A DNA stretch of 64,000 bases from Modestobacter altitudinis (GTDB lineage Bacteria > Actinomycetota > Actinomycetes > Mycobacteriales > Geodermatophilaceae), in contig NZ_SJEW01000002.1 in NCBI RefSeq assembly GCF_005930475.1, positions 1-64,000 of the forward strand, read 5' to 3'. Shown here piece by piece: positions 27,175-36,468 of this stretch. The notes beneath the pieces were generated by a model. It had not been told where the DNA came from. It saw only the letters and a list, made by a program, of their open reading frames with translations, and searched no databases. Within the stretch, counting starts at the first letter, position 1, and every line of letters starts with the position of its first letter. A program made the translations under genes and the position numbers.

Positions 27175-27516
27175 TCAGGTGTGCGGGATCGCCAGCGCGA
27201 TGACCGCCACGGCCACCCCGGTCGCGAGCATCAGGGCGACGTCGACCGGCCGGCTGCGGACGGCGAGGAAGCCGATCCGGCGCAGCGGGAGGAGCAGCCG
27301 GAAGAGCCCGGCCACCACCACCGCCAGGCCCATGACGACCAGCCCGCTGCGCCACCGCTCGGCCGCGACCAGCAGCAGCCCGCACCCGACGGTGACCAGC
27401 ACGACCAGCAGCGGCCACTGCCGCAGGAACCCGGCGATGAGCGGTCGCCGCAGGTACAGCGGCCGTCGCTGCGTGCTCCCCGGGCGCCGGACCGGGCGGG
27501 TGGCCGGGCCGGTCAT
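27175..27516 (-). CDS. DUF3017 domain-containing membrane protein
   Basis: A 113-residue protein with three hydrophobic segments ([56 protein letters not shown]) and a basic N-terminus. It matches the actinobacterial DUF3017 family in size, pattern and position directly after folD. Function unknown. ATG 27516 overlaps the folD stop (ATGA), so it is translated with folD. Confidence 0.85.
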   Translation of the reverse strand: MTGPATRPVRRPGSTQRRPLYLRRPLIAGFLRQWPLLVVLVTVGCGLLLVAAERWRSGLVVMGLAVVVAGLFRLLLPLRRIGFLAVRSRPVDVALMLATGVAVAVIALAIPHT

Positions 27517-28382
27517 GCCGACAGCGCCGCGACCCCGGCGGCCTGCTCCGCGGCGAGCACGACGTTGGCCAGCAGCATCGCCCGGGTCATCGGGCCGACG
27601 CCCCCGGGGTTGGGCGCCACGTGCCCGGCCACCTCGCGCACGTCGGCGGCGACGTCCCCGGCGATCCTGCCGTCGACCCGGCTGACCCCGACGTCCAGGA
27701 CGGCCGCGCCGGGCTTGACCATGTCGGCGGTGACCAGGCCCGGGACCCCGGCCGCGGCGACGACCACGTCGGCGGCGCGGGTGTGCGCGGCCAGGTCGCG
27801 GGTGCCGGTGTGGCACAGGGTCACGGTGGCGTTCTCGCTGCGGCGGGTGAGCAGCAGGCCCAGCGGCCGGCCCACGGTGATGCCGCGGCCGACGACGACC
27901 ACCTCGGCGCCGGCCAGCGGGACGTCGAAGCGGCGGAGCAGCTCGACGATGCCGAGCGGCGTGCAGGGCAGCGCGCCGGGGACACCGAGGACGAGCCGGC
28001 CGAGGTTGACCGGGTGCAGGCCGTCGGCGTCCTTCGCCGGGTCGATCCGCTCGAGGACGACGCTCTCGTCGATGTTCCTGGGCAGCGGCAGCTGCACGAT
28101 GTAGCCGGTGCACGCCGGGTCGGCGTTGAGCTCGTCGACCACCGCCACGACGTCCTCGAGGGCGGCGGTGGCCGGCAGCTCGCGCTGGATGCTGGCGATG
28201 CCCACCTGCGCGCAGTCGGAGTGCTTCGCCGAGACGTACCAGCGGCTGCCCGGGTCGTCCCCGACGAGCAGGGTGCCGAGCCCCGGACGCCGTCCGACGG
28301 CGGCGAGCGCGGCCACCCGGTCGGTGAGCTCAGCCCGGATCGCCGCTGCCGTCGCCTTGCCGTCGAGAGTCGTCGTCGCCAC
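27513..28382 (-). CDS. folD: Methylenetetrahydrofolate dehydrogenase/cyclohydrolase
   Basis: Bifunctional one-carbon enzyme converting methylene-THF to 10-formyl-THF, the donor used by PurN and PurH encoded nearby. The 289 residues contain the catalytic Tyr and Lys in [24 protein letters not shown], and the NADP-binding [14 protein letters not shown], ending with [20 protein letters not shown] 28382 follows CAGACT by 7 bases; no ribosome binding site is evident. The gene is divergent from a small membrane protein gene and coupled to DUF3017. Confidence 0.94.
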   Translation of the reverse strand: MATTTLDGKATAAAIRAELTDRVAALAAVGRRPGLGTLLVGDDPGSRWYVSAKHSDCAQVGIASIQRELPATAALEDVVAVVDELNADPACTGYIVQLPLPRNIDESVVLERIDPAKDADGLHPVNLGRLVLGVPGALPCTPLGIVELLRRFDVPLAGAEVVVVGRGITVGRPLGLLLTRRSENATVTLCHTGTRDLAAHTRAADVVVAAAGVPGLVTADMVKPGAAVLDVGVSRVDGRIAGDVAADVREVAGHVAPNPGGVGPMTRAMLLANVVLAAEQAAGVAALSA

Positions 28383-28389
28383 GTGTCGC

Positions 28390-28395
28390 AGTCTG
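28390..28395 (-). promoter_or_regulatory. Candidate -10 box for folD
   Basis: CAGACT on the minus strand, 7 bases upstream of GTG 28382. It shares its hexamer with the candidate before the ABC exporter operon (8710-8715). Confidence 0.35.
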
Positions 28396-28415
28396 CCGCA
28401 CGCCGGTGCCCGCCC

Positions 28416-28421
28416 TAGGCT
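28416..28421 (+). promoter_or_regulatory. -10 box upstream of a membrane protein gene
   Basis: TAGGCT, about 60 bases before the proposed CTG start at 28476. It would give a short leader that includes the GGAGGAG ribosome binding site at 28463-28469. Confidence 0.4.
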
Positions 28422-28475
28422 CGGCGGCACCGACAGCCGCGTGGCTCTCGCCATCTGCGCGCGGAGGAGACCCCC

Positions 28476-29165
28476 CTGAGCGAGCCCGACGCCCGGTACC
28501 GCGACGAGGACACCACCCCGCACGGCAGCACCGGCTACACCAGCTACACCGGCGCCCCGCTGCCCGGGCAGCCTCGACCCGAGCAGCCGACCGACGTCGT
28601 GCCCACGCCCCGCGAGGCGTCCCCGTGGCCGGCCGACGACCAGCGCTCGGACGACCCGCTGGACGACATCGCGGAGTGGGAGGACGACGGGACGGCTACC
28701 CGGCCGGACTACCGGGACGCCCCCGTCGTGGTGCGCCGCGCGGACACCCTGGCCGGCCTGCTGCTCCTGCTCGCCGGGATCGCGGCCGGGGTGAGCCTGC
28801 TGGTGGTGTGGGTGCACGGGGGCGCCACCGGGCTGGACCTGCTGCTCGACCGCACGGCCGACCTCGACTCCCCGCAGCGGCTGGTCGAGGACGGCGGCTG
28901 GGAGGTGCCGGCGGTCGTGTTCGGCGGCGCGGCGCTGTTCGTGCTCGGCCTGCTGGTGTACGTGCCGGCGAAGACGCACCGGCTGGTCGGGGCGCTGGCC
29001 CTGCTGGTGAGCCTGGTGGTCGCCGCCGGCGTGCTCGTGCCGCTGGCCGACCTGCACTGGGACCTGCAGCGCTGGGCGGTCGGCTCCTGGATCGCCGCCG
29101 CGGTCGCCGCACTCGGGTTCCTCGGCGCCCTCAAGGCGCTGTCGACCCACCCGCGGCGGAGGTAG
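28476..29165 (+). CDS. Four-helix membrane protein, function unknown, probable CTG start
   Basis: A membrane protein with an acidic, Pro-rich cytoplasmic N-terminus and four hydrophobic segments ([76 protein letters not shown]). I do not recognise the family. The first ordinary in-frame start is GTG 28599 (188 residues), which has no ribosome binding site. A CTG at 28476 lies 6 bases after GGAGGAG and is in frame, adding 41 residues, so I propose it as the start. The gene is divergent from folD and convergent with the pentapeptide-repeat gene. Confidence 0.7.
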   Translation: MSEPDARYRDEDTTPHGSTGYTSYTGAPLPGQPRPEQPTDVVPTPREASPWPADDQRSDDPLDDIAEWEDDGTATRPDYRDAPVVVRRADTLAGLLLLLAGIAAGVSLLVVWVHGGATGLDLLLDRTADLDSPQRLVEDGGWEVPAVVFGGAALFVLGLLVYVPAKTHRLVGALALLVSLVVAAGVLVPLADLHWDLQRWAVGSWIAAAVAALGFLGALKALSTHPRRR

Positions 29166-29171
29166 GCACCA

Positions 29172-29837
29172 TCAGTCGACCAGTGCGCCGTGGGCCCGGG
29201 CGAAGGAGACCGCCTGGAGGACGTCCACCCGGACCCCGGTGAGGTCGAAGCCGCGCCAGTTCACCCCGTCGGTGTCCGCTCCGCGCAGGTCGGCGCCGCG
29301 CAGGCGGGTGGTCTGCAGCCGCGCGTGCCGGAGGTCGGCGCGGGTCAGGTCGGCGCCGGTCAGCTCGGTGTCGGTGAGGTCGGCCTCGCGGAGCTTCTGC
29401 CCGGAGAGGTCCACCCCGGACAGGTCGACGCCGCGCAGCGAGGCGTAGGACCAGTCGGAGTCCACCGAGGTCATCGGCCGCATCGTGGCGCCGGGGAACT
29501 GCGAGCCGGTGAGCTTGCAGCCGGTCCAGCGCACGTCGAACAGCCTCGCCCGGTCGAACCGGCAGGACAGGAAGGCCGTCCCGTCGTGCGCGGAGCCGGC
29601 CATCGCCACCCCGGTGAGCACGCACCGCTCGAAGACGCACCGCCGGGTCACCAGCTCGGCCAGCTGCGCGTCGTCGAACCGGCAGTCGACGAACGTGACC
29701 CGCTCGAGCACCGCGCCGTCCCAGTCGACGCGGGCGAGGTCCTCGTCCTCCCAGACGCTGTCCGGCTCCGGAGGCGCCACGTGCGGTTTCGGCCCCGTGT
29801 AGGGACCCGCGGCGAGCTTGCGAGGCGTGGGGGGCAC
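29172..29837 (-). CDS. Pentapeptide repeat-containing protein
   Basis: 221 residues, most of it a right-handed quadrilateral beta-helix signalled by A(D/N)LXX repeats (LRGVDLSGVDLSGQKLREAD, LTGADLTRADLRHARL, LRGADLRGAD). Some pentapeptide proteins mimic DNA and bind gyrase, but most are of unknown role. GTG 29837 has GAGG 5 bases upstream. This start, and roughly the first 15 residues, lie inside a copy of the repeated intergenic hairpin element. GTG 29781 would give a 202-residue protein free of the element. It follows purH on the same strand. Confidence 0.8.
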   Translation of the reverse strand: MPPTPRKLAAGPYTGPKPHVAPPEPDSVWEDEDLARVDWDGAVLERVTFVDCRFDDAQLAELVTRRCVFERCVLTGVAMAGSAHDGTAFLSCRFDRARLFDVRWTGCKLTGSQFPGATMRPMTSVDSDWSYASLRGVDLSGVDLSGQKLREADLTDTELTGADLTRADLRHARLQTTRLRGADLRGADTDGVNWRGFDLTGVRVDVLQAVSFARAHGALVD

Positions 29838-29853
29838 GGGGTCCTCATTCAGT
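29791..29853 (-). repeat. Intergenic hairpin element, copy B
   Basis: Perfect outer arms CCCCGTG (29793-29799) and CACGGGG (29835-29841) enclose a 35-base loop with the core GCGAGCTTGCGAG. The purH stop (29849-29851) lies in its tail. The GTG proposed as the start of the pentapeptide-repeat gene lies in its stem. Confidence 0.7.
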
Positions 29854-31399
29854 GGGCGAAGTGGCGGGTGCCGGTGAGGTACAGCGTCACGCCGGCCGCC
29901 TCGGCGGCGGCGACGACCTCCGCGTCGCGCACCGACCCACCGGGCTGGACGACGGCACGCACCCCGGCGTCGAGCAGGACCTGCAGGCCGTCGGCGAACG
30001 GGAAGAAGGCGTCGGAGGCGGCGACCGCACCGGCGGCCCGCTCCCCGGCCCGGGCGACGGCGAGCCGGGCGGAGTCCACCCGGTTGACCTGGCCCATCCC
30101 GACGCCCACCGTGGCCTTGTCGCTGGCCAGCAGGATGGCGTTGCTCTTGACCGCCCGCACGGCCCGCCAGGCGAAGACCAGGTCGTCCATGCCCGCCGCG
30201 TCCACCGGCCGGCCGGTGGCCAAGGTCCAGCTGGTCGGGTCGTCGCCGGGGGCGTCGATGCGGTCGGCGGTCTGCAGCAGCAGCCCGCCGCTGACCGGCC
30301 GCAGCTCGACCGTCAGCCGGGGCGCGGTGGGCATCAGCAGCAGCCGGACGTTCTTCTTCTGGGTCAGCACCGCCAGCGCGTCCTCGGTGAAGGACGGGGC
30401 GACGACGACCTCGGTGAAGACCTCGGCGACCTGCTCGGCCAGGGTCAGGTCGACCTCGCGGTTGGCCGCGATGACGCCACCGAAGGCGGACACCGGGTCG
30501 CAGGCGTGCGCCTTGCGGTGCGCCGCGGCGATGTCGGCGCCGACCGCGATCCCGCACGGGTTGGCGTGCTTGATGATCGCCACGCAGGGGTCGTCGTGGT
30601 CGTGCGCGGCCCGCCAGGCGGCGTCGGTGTCGATGTAGTTGTTGTAGGACATCTGCTTGCCGTGCAGCTGCTGGGCGTCGGCGAGCCCGGGCTGGCCGCT
30701 GCGGTAGAGCGCCGCGCCCTGGTGCGGGTTCTCGCCGTAGCGGAGCACGTCGGCCCGCTCCCAGCTGCCGCCCACCCAGGCCGGGAAGCCGCTCTCGTCG
30801 TCGGGGCTGAGCACGTTGCCCATCCAGGAGGCGACCGCGACGTCGTAGGCAGCGGTGTGCCGGAAGGCCTCGGCGGCCAGGCTCTGCCGCTGGGCCAGGG
30901 TGAAGCCGCCGGCGGTGACCGCCTCCACGACCTCGTCGTAGCGGCCGGGGTCGACCACGACGGCGACCGAGGGGTGGTTCTTCGCCGCGGCGCGCACCAT
31001 CGCCGGGCCGCCGATGTCGATCTGCTCGATGCACTCGTCGGGCGAGGCACCGGAGGCGACCGTGTCGCTGAACGGGTACAGGTTGACCACGACCAGGTCG
31101 AAGGGCGCGATGCCGAGCTCGTCGAGCTGGCGGACGTGGTCGGCCTTGCGCCGGTCGGCGAGGATCCCGGCGTGCACCGCGGGGTGCAGCGTCTTGACCC
31201 GCCCGTCCAGGCACTCCGGGAACCCGGTGACCTGCTCGACCGGGGTCACCGGGAGCCCGGCCTCGGCGATGCGGGCGGCGGTGGCCCCGGTGCTGACCAG
31301 CTCGACGCCGGCCGCGACGAGCCCGCGGGCCAGCTCCTCCACGCCGTTCTTGTCGTAGACGCCGAGCAGCGCGCGGCGGACGGGGATGCGGTCGCTCAT
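29849..31399 (-). CDS. purH: Bifunctional AICAR transformylase/IMP cyclohydrolase
   Basis: Last two steps of IMP synthesis. The 516-residue protein has the N-terminal IMP cyclohydrolase (MGS-like) domain ([40 protein letters not shown]) and the C-terminal AICAR transformylase domain ([35 protein letters not shown]). Length and motifs are normal. ATG 31399 overlaps the purN stop (ATGA), a coupling widely seen in actinobacteria. The formyl donor comes from FolD, encoded 1.5 kb away. Confidence 0.96.
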   Translation of the reverse strand: MSDRIPVRRALLGVYDKNGVEELARGLVAAGVELVSTGATAARIAEAGLPVTPVEQVTGFPECLDGRVKTLHPAVHAGILADRRKADHVRQLDELGIAPFDLVVVNLYPFSDTVASGASPDECIEQIDIGGPAMVRAAAKNHPSVAVVVDPGRYDEVVEAVTAGGFTLAQRQSLAAEAFRHTAAYDVAVASWMGNVLSPDDESGFPAWVGGSWERADVLRYGENPHQGAALYRSGQPGLADAQQLHGKQMSYNNYIDTDAAWRAAHDHDDPCVAIIKHANPCGIAVGADIAAAHRKAHACDPVSAFGGVIAANREVDLTLAEQVAEVFTEVVVAPSFTEDALAVLTQKKNVRLLLMPTAPRLTVELRPVSGGLLLQTADRIDAPGDDPTSWTLATGRPVDAAGMDDLVFAWRAVRAVKSNAILLASDKATVGVGMGQVNRVDSARLAVARAGERAAGAVAASDAFFPFADGLQVLLDAGVRAVVQPGGSVRDAEVVAAAEAAGVTLYLTGTRHFAH

Positions 31400-32031
31400 C
31401 GGGGGCTCTCCTCGGTGGTCGTGGCAGTGGGGGGCAGCCCGGCGACCACCAGGTCGCCCAGGGTCTGCACCAGGAGCTCGCGCTCCACGGTCTTGATCCG
31501 CTCGTGCAGGGCGGCCTCGTCGTCACCGGGCAGCACCGGGACCGGTCGCTGCGCGAGCACCGGCCCGGTGTCGACGCCGGCGTCGACGAGGTGGACGGTG
31601 GCCCCGGTGGTCGGCACGCCGGCAGCCAGCGCGTCGCGGACCGCGTGGGCGCCCGGGAACGCCGGCAGCAGGGCCGGGTGGGTGTTGAGCACGCGGCCCG
31701 GGAAGGCGCCGAGGACGGCGGGGCCGAGCAGCTTCATGAAGCCGGCGGAGACGACCCAGTCCGGACGGCGGGCGGTGAGCTCCTCGGCCAGCGCCCGGTC
31801 CCACGCGGCGCGGTCGGGGTGGCTCCCCAGCGGGACGACGAAGGTCTCCACCCCGCGCTCCCGGGCGTGAGCCAGACCGGCGGCGCCGGTCCGGTCGGAA
31901 CCGACGGCGACGACCTCGGCCGGGTAGTCGGGGTGGGCCGCGGCGGCCAGCAGTGCGGCGCACAGGGTGCCGGTGCCGGAGATCAGGACCACCACCTGGG
32001 ACCGCGGTGCAGCGGGCGCATCGGCGGGCAC
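31396..32031 (-). CDS. purN: Phosphoribosylglycinamide formyltransferase
   Basis: Transfers formyl from 10-formyl-THF to GAR in purine synthesis. The 211-residue protein has the N-terminal [14 protein letters not shown] phosphate loop, the catalytic Asn-x-His in [19 protein letters not shown] and the Asp of [15 protein letters not shown]. The loop has GTGT where most relatives have GSGSN. GTG 32031 is taken because a TAGGGT box lies 8 bases upstream, fitting a leaderless mRNA. ATG 32037 would add two residues but sits almost on the box. Confidence 0.93.
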   Translation of the reverse strand: MPADAPAAPRSQVVVLISGTGTLCAALLAAAAHPDYPAEVVAVGSDRTGAAGLAHARERGVETFVVPLGSHPDRAAWDRALAEELTARRPDWVVSAGFMKLLGPAVLGAFPGRVLNTHPALLPAFPGAHAVRDALAAGVPTTGATVHLVDAGVDTGPVLAQRPVPVLPGDDEAALHERIKTVERELLVQTLGDLVVAGLPPTATTTEESPR

Positions 32032-32039
32032 GGTCATCA

Positions 32040-32045
32040 ACCCTA
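32040..32045 (-). promoter_or_regulatory. Leaderless-type -10 box for purN-purH
   Basis: TAGGGT on the minus strand, 8 bases before GTG 32031 and 2 bases before ATG 32037. The spacing favours the GTG start. Confidence 0.45.
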
Positions 32046-32068
32046 GCCGGGCGGGCCGGGAGCTCCTC

Positions 32069-32181
32069 GGCCCCCTCGCAGGAGCCCGCCGCGAGCCTGC
32101 GAGCGGTGGGTCAGGCCCCGTCCAGGGCACCGCCCTGAGCCTGCGGAGGGTGGGGAGGACGGGGTCCTCCGACCTTCCTCA
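32069..32181 (-). repeat. Intergenic hairpin element, copy C, double core
   Basis: This copy has two cores (GCGAGCCTGCGAG near 32091 and a GAGCCTGCGGAG variant near 32137). The outer arms CCCCGTCC (32116-32123) and GGACGGGG (32157-32164) are perfect around a 33-base loop. The stop of the DUF6350 gene (32179-32181) lies at its edge. It looks like a tandem duplication in which one half kept the stem. Confidence 0.65.
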
Positions 32182-33375
32182 GGCGCGGGACCGCCAGCGG
32201 ACCACCGCGGCCGCCGGAGCGGCGGCGATCCCGGCCTGCGCGGCGATGGACAGCCCGGTGGCGAGCGCCGGTGCGCCTACCTCGGCCAGCCCGGCGTCAC
32301 CGAGCCGGCCACCGGCCACCAGCACCCAGAGCCCGCAGAGGACGCCGACCCCGACCCCGGCGACCACGCCCCACAACCCGGCGGTGAGCGCGCCGCCGTC
32401 GGCGTCCCCGAGCCGCCGGCCGAGCACCAGGCCGGCGACCAGCCCGGCGACCACCGGCAGCGCCTGGGCCAGGAAGGCGAGCAGCGGCACGGCCTGGGTG
32501 TCGGGCAGGGCAGCCATCAGCGGCAGCGCCGGCACGCTGCCCAGCGTCACCCCGCCGGTGGACACGGAGGTGCCCGCGCCGACGAGGAAGCCCGGTCCGG
32601 CGGCCAGCCCCATGACGGCGGCGGTGGCGTTGGGCAGCAGCAGCACGCTCAGGCCGACCAGGCCCGCCGCGCCGGCACTGGCGCCACCGAGCCCGGTGAC
32701 CAGCCGGCCGGCGGCGTCGACGTCGTCGACCAGGGCGACGGCGATCACCGCGGTGCAGCAGGCGGCGAGGGTCAGGGTGCCGGCGACGGCGGCCCGGACC
32801 AGTGCCCGGCCCGGCCCGGGGAAGCGGTCGGCGAGGCCGGCACCCGACCCGGACTCGCGCAGTGCCCCCAGTCCGCCGGCGAGCACGGCGAGGACCAGGG
32901 CCCCGAGCACCGACCGCAGCAGCGCGACCGAGGCGCCCGGGGTGCCGACGGCCAGCGCCAGGCCGGCGGTCGCGGCCGTGTGCAGCACGACGACGACGGC
33001 GAGCACCCGGGCCAGCGGACCCGGGCCGGAGAGCTCGCGCAGGGCGACCACCGACCCCGCCGCCCGGCTCAGCCCCCAGGCGATGCCCGCGGTGAGCAGC
33101 AGCGGGGCCAGCCGCAGCGGACCGGACGGCAGCTCCAGCTCACCCCCCTGGGCGAGCAGCCACAGCTGGCCGGCCAGCCGCGCCGAGGACCGGACCGGCA
33201 GCCCGCCGTCGGGGTCCAGGGTCTGGACGACGACGAGGGCCAGCCCCAGGCCGAGCAGCCCGACCACCGACACCGCGAGGGTGGTCGCCGCGGCGAGCCA
33301 GCCTGCGGCCGGGCCGCGGCGCTCGCCCGGTCCACCCGGCGCCAGGGTCGGCAGGCGCGCGAGCAACGAGGTCAC
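32179..33375 (-). CDS. DUF6350 family polytopic membrane protein
   Basis: 398 residues, very rich in Ala, Gly, Leu and Val, with about ten hydrophobic segments and almost no large soluble region. It fits the actinobacterial DUF6350 family, which lies next to purN as here. Function unknown. GTG 33375 has a GACAGT box 6 bases upstream, so a leaderless transcript is possible. The stop lies at the edge of a repeated hairpin element. Confidence 0.8.
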   Translation of the reverse strand: MTSLLARLPTLAPGGPGERRGPAAGWLAAATTLAVSVVGLLGLGLALVVVQTLDPDGGLPVRSSARLAGQLWLLAQGGELELPSGPLRLAPLLLTAGIAWGLSRAAGSVVALRELSGPGPLARVLAVVVVLHTAATAGLALAVGTPGASVALLRSVLGALVLAVLAGGLGALRESGSGAGLADRFPGPGRALVRAAVAGTLTLAACCTAVIAVALVDDVDAAGRLVTGLGGASAGAAGLVGLSVLLLPNATAAVMGLAAGPGFLVGAGTSVSTGGVTLGSVPALPLMAALPDTQAVPLLAFLAQALPVVAGLVAGLVLGRRLGDADGGALTAGLWGVVAGVGVGVLCGLWVLVAGGRLGDAGLAEVGAPALATGLSIAAQAGIAAAPAAAVVRWRSRA

Positions 33376-33427
33376 CGGTCCACTGTCGCAAGGCCGGGCG
33401 CCGGACGCACGTACCGGGGTCGGCCCG

Positions 33428-34078
33428 TCAGCGAGCCGCGTCCCCGGCGGCACCGGCGGGCGGCAGGGTCGGCGGCGGCCCGCGGTAGGGCGAGTCGTCC
33501 GGCGGCTCCGGGTCGTCTGAAGCCGGCGCCTCCGGTGGCACCTCGGCACCGGCCCGGGGAGCCGACGGGTCGGGCGGCGCGCTCTCCGCGGCGGGTGGTG
33601 CGGTCCGCCGCAGCTCGGGCAGCAGCCGCAGCACCGCGCCGGTGAGCACGGTGACCGCGGCGAGGAGGGCCAGCAGGCCCATGAGGCTGAACCCGATGTC
33701 GAGGTCGGACAGCCACTCGATGAGCGTCAGCAGGAACGCCGCCGTCGCGAGCCCGACGGTGACCAGGGACCGGGGGAACCGGACCGGGACGTCGGCGACC
33801 GCCGGGAGCACGGCCCAGGCCGTCGCCAGCAGCAGCAGCACGAACGCGAGGACGACCAGGCCGGAGTCGAAGCCGTTGACCGACGCACCGGGGAAGCTGT
33901 AGCCCCGCCCCAGGTCGAAGGCGGCGACGCGGTACCAGGGGACGAGCGCGCACAGCAGGTACAGCAGGGTGCCGGCGATCACGGCGCGGTCGGCGAGGGC
34001 GAGCCGGCCCAGCACCGGACCGCGGGTCCGCCGCCCCGGCGGCCCGCCCGTCGCCTGCTCCGGACCACTCGACGTCAT
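33428..34078 (-). CDS. Hypothetical membrane protein, four helices
   Basis: 216 residues with a Pro/Gly/Arg-rich N-terminus, four hydrophobic segments (AVIAGTLLYLLCALVPWY, LVVLAFVLLLLATAWAVL, LVTVGLATAAFLLTLIEWL, MGLLALLAAVTVLTGAVL) and a Pro/Glu/Ala-rich cytoplasmic tail. The YSFPGASVNGFDSG motif between the first two helices recurs in actinobacterial proteins of unknown function. ATG 34078 is used; an in-frame start at 34114 is less likely. It is upstream of the DUF6350 gene by 52 bases. Confidence 0.75.
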   Translation of the reverse strand: MTSSGPEQATGGPPGRRTRGPVLGRLALADRAVIAGTLLYLLCALVPWYRVAAFDLGRGYSFPGASVNGFDSGLVVLAFVLLLLATAWAVLPAVADVPVRFPRSLVTVGLATAAFLLTLIEWLSDLDIGFSLMGLLALLAAVTVLTGAVLRLLPELRRTAPPAAESAPPDPSAPRAGAEVPPEAPASDDPEPPDDSPYRGPPPTLPPAGAAGDAAR

Positions 34079-34147
34079 GGCGCGGATCCTCCCAGCGACA
34101 CCCGGAGACGCCACTGCCCGGCACCCCGAAGGGGATGCCGGGCAGTT

Positions 34148-34212
34148 CGGCCCCCGTTCAGGGTCCCGCGCTGAGCTTGCGAAGCGTGGGGGAACGGGGG
34201 TCCTTCGTCAGG
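34148..34212 (-). repeat. Intergenic hairpin element, copy D
   Basis: Perfect 9-base outer arms CCCCCGTTC (34151-34159) and GAACGGGGG (34192-34200) around a 32-base loop with core TGAGCTTGCGA. The sucD stop codon (34208-34210) lies in the tail. Confidence 0.7.
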
Positions 34213-35086
34213 CGCCGACGATCTCCCGCATGAGGCGGGCGGCCTCCGACGGGGTCTTGCCGACCTTGACGCCGGCAGCCTCGAGGGCCTCCTGCTTGGC
34301 GGCGGCGGTCCCGGCCGAGCCGGAGACGATCGCGCCGGCGTGGCCCATCGTCTTGCCCTCGGGCGCGGTGAAGCCGGCGACGTAGCCGACGACCGGCTTG
34401 GTCACGTTGGCCTTGATGAAGTCCGCGGCCCGCTCCTCGGCGTCGCCACCGATCTCACCGATCATCACGATCGCCTCGGTCTCCGGGTCCTCCTGGAAGG
34501 CCTGCAGGCAGTCGATGTGCGTCGTCCCGATGACCGGGTCACCGCCGATGCCGACCGCGGTGGAGAAACCGATGTCGCGCAGCTCGTACATCATCTGGTA
34601 GGTCAGCGTGCCGGACTTGCTGACCAGCCCGATCTTGCCGGCCTGGGTGATGTTGGCCGGGATGATGCCGGCGTTCGAGCGCCCGGGGCTGATCAGCCCG
34701 GGGCAGTTCGGGCCGATGATCCGGGTCGAGCCGCCCTGGGCGTGCGCCCAGAAGTAGGTCGAGTCGTGCACCGGGATGCCCTCGGTGATGACCACGGCCA
34801 TCCCGATCTGGGCGTCCACGGCCTCCAGGACGGCGTCCCTGGCGAACTTCGGCGGCACGAAGACGACGCTGACGTCGGCCCCGGTCTCCTTCATCGCGTC
34901 GGCGACGGAGCCGAAGACCGGCACGGAGGCGCCGTCGAAGTCCACGTCCTGGCCGGCCTTGCTGGGGTTCACGCCACCCACGACGGCGGTGCCCGAGGCG
35001 AGCATCCGAGCCGTGTGCTTGCGCCCCTCGGAGCCGGTCATGCCCTGGACGATGACCTTGCTGTTCTCGGTGAGGAAGATCGACAT
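34208..35086 (-). CDS. sucD: Succinyl-CoA synthetase alpha subunit
   Basis: Alpha subunit of the TCA-cycle ligase that makes ATP or GTP from succinyl-CoA. The 292 residues show the CoA-binding [23 protein letters not shown], and the phosphorylated His in [39 protein letters not shown] is the conserved central segment. ATG 35086. It lies downstream of sucC with a repeat element between them. Copies C, D and E of that element all cluster at this locus. Confidence 0.96.
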   Translation of the reverse strand: MSIFLTENSKVIVQGMTGSEGRKHTARMLASGTAVVGGVNPSKAGQDVDFDGASVPVFGSVADAMKETGADVSVVFVPPKFARDAVLEAVDAQIGMAVVITEGIPVHDSTYFWAHAQGGSTRIIGPNCPGLISPGRSNAGIIPANITQAGKIGLVSKSGTLTYQMMYELRDIGFSTAVGIGGDPVIGTTHIDCLQAFQEDPETEAIVMIGEIGGDAEERAADFIKANVTKPVVGYVAGFTAPEGKTMGHAGAIVSGSAGTAAAKQEALEAAGVKVGKTPSEAARLMREIVGA

Positions 35087-35108
35087 GATTGCTCAATTCC
35101 GTTCTGGA

Positions 35109-35171
35109 CCGGCCCCCTTCAGGGGCCCGCGCCGAGCTTGCGAGGTGTGGGGGGAAGGGGGTCCTTCGTCT
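35109..35171 (-). repeat. Intergenic hairpin element, copy E
   Basis: Perfect 8-base outer arms CCCCCTTC (35113-35120) and GAAGGGGG (35154-35161), 33-base loop with core CGAGCTTGCGAG. It fills most of the sucC-sucD spacer; the sucC stop is 14 bases beyond its edge. Confidence 0.7.
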
Positions 35172-35184
35172 GTTCGCCAGGTCT

Positions 35185-36348
35185 TCAGGCGGCGGCGAGC
35201 TCGGCGGCGCGGCGGGCGGCGCCGTCCATGGTGTCCACCACGGTCACCAGCGGGTGGGCGGCCTCGGCGAGGATCCGCCGGCCCTCCTCCACGTTGTTGC
35301 CGTCCAGCCGGACGACCAGCGGCTTGGTGGCCTCGTCACCGAGGATGCCGAGGGCGTGCACGATGCCGTTGGCGACGGCGTCGCACGCGGTGATGCCGCC
35401 GAAGACGTTGACGAACACGCTCTTCACGGCCGGGTCGGACAGGATGATGCCCAGCCCGTTGGCCATGACCTCGGCCGAGGCGCCACCGCCGATGTCGAGG
35501 AAGTTGGCCGGGCGGACCCCACCGAACTCCTCACCGGCGTAGGCCACGACGTCCAGCGTGCTCATGACCAGGCCGGCGCCGTTGCCGATGATGCCGACCT
35601 CGCCCTGCAGCTTGACGTAGTTGAGGTCCTTCTCCTTGGCCGCGGCCTCCAGCGGGTCGGCCGAGGCGGAGTCCTCGAGGGCGTCGTGGTCGCCGTGCCG
35701 GAAGGAGGCGTTCTCGTCGAGGGTGACCTTCGCGTCGAGGGCGAGGACGGTGCCGTCGGGCGCCTTGGCCAGCGGGTTGACCTCCACGAGCGTGGCGTCC
35801 TCCTTGGTGAAGACGTCCCACAGCTGCACGGCGATGGCGATCACCTGGTCGCGCACCTCGGCGGGGAAGCCGGCGGCGTCGACGATCTCGGCGGCCTTCT
35901 GCTCGTCCACCCCGACGCTGGCGTCGACGGGGATGCGGGCCAGCGCCTCGGGCCGCTCGACGGCGAGCTGCTCGATGTCCATGCCGCCCTCCTTCGAGGC
36001 CATGGCCAGGAACGTGCGGTTGGACCGGTCGAGCAGGTAGGAGAAGTAGTACTCCTCGGCGATGTCGCTGGCCTGGGCGACCATCACGCGGTGGGTGATG
36101 TGCCCCTTGATGTCCAGGCCGAGGATGTCCTGGGCGCGCGCCTTGGCGCTCTCGGGGTCGTCGGCGAGCTTGACGCCGCCGGCCTTGCCGCGGCCGCCCA
36201 CCTTGACCTGGGCCTTCACGACGACGGGCAAGGCGATCTCGCGCGCGATCGCCTCGGCCTGCTCGGGTGTCTCGGCGACGCCGCCGGGGAGCACGGGAAC
36301 GCCGTGCGCGGCCAACAGGTCACGGGCCTGGTACTCGAAGAGATCCAC
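35185..36348 (-). CDS. sucC: ADP-forming succinyl-CoA synthetase beta subunit
   Basis: Beta subunit with an N-terminal ATP-grasp domain ([39 protein letters not shown]) and a C-terminal ligase domain ([32 protein letters not shown]). The 387 residues are the usual length. GTG 36348 starts the conserved N-terminus and is preceded at 8 bases by TACGGT, without a ribosome binding site. Co-expressed with sucD through the element-bearing spacer. Confidence 0.96.
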   Translation of the reverse strand: MDLFEYQARDLLAAHGVPVLPGGVAETPEQAEAIAREIALPVVVKAQVKVGGRGKAGGVKLADDPESAKARAQDILGLDIKGHITHRVMVAQASDIAEEYYFSYLLDRSNRTFLAMASKEGGMDIEQLAVERPEALARIPVDASVGVDEQKAAEIVDAAGFPAEVRDQVIAIAVQLWDVFTKEDATLVEVNPLAKAPDGTVLALDAKVTLDENASFRHGDHDALEDSASADPLEAAAKEKDLNYVKLQGEVGIIGNGAGLVMSTLDVVAYAGEEFGGVRPANFLDIGGGASAEVMANGLGIILSDPAVKSVFVNVFGGITACDAVANGIVHALGILGDEATKPLVVRLDGNNVEEGRRILAEAAHPLVTVVDTMDGAARRAAELAAA

Positions 36349-36356
36349 GAACAGGC

Positions 36357-36362
36357 ACCGTA
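36357..36362 (-). promoter_or_regulatory. Leaderless-type -10 box for sucCD
   Basis: TACGGT on the minus strand, 8 bases before GTG 36348. The 120-base gap to the next gene upstream shows nothing else clear. Confidence 0.45.
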
Positions 36363-36468
36363 GCTCTCCCGTCTCCGGGTCGCCGCACGCGCCTCGGCGA
36401 GGGTGGGTCGTATCACACGTCTCTTCCGCTCAGCGGCGTCCGCACGAGCCGTCCCGGACCGGCTGGGG

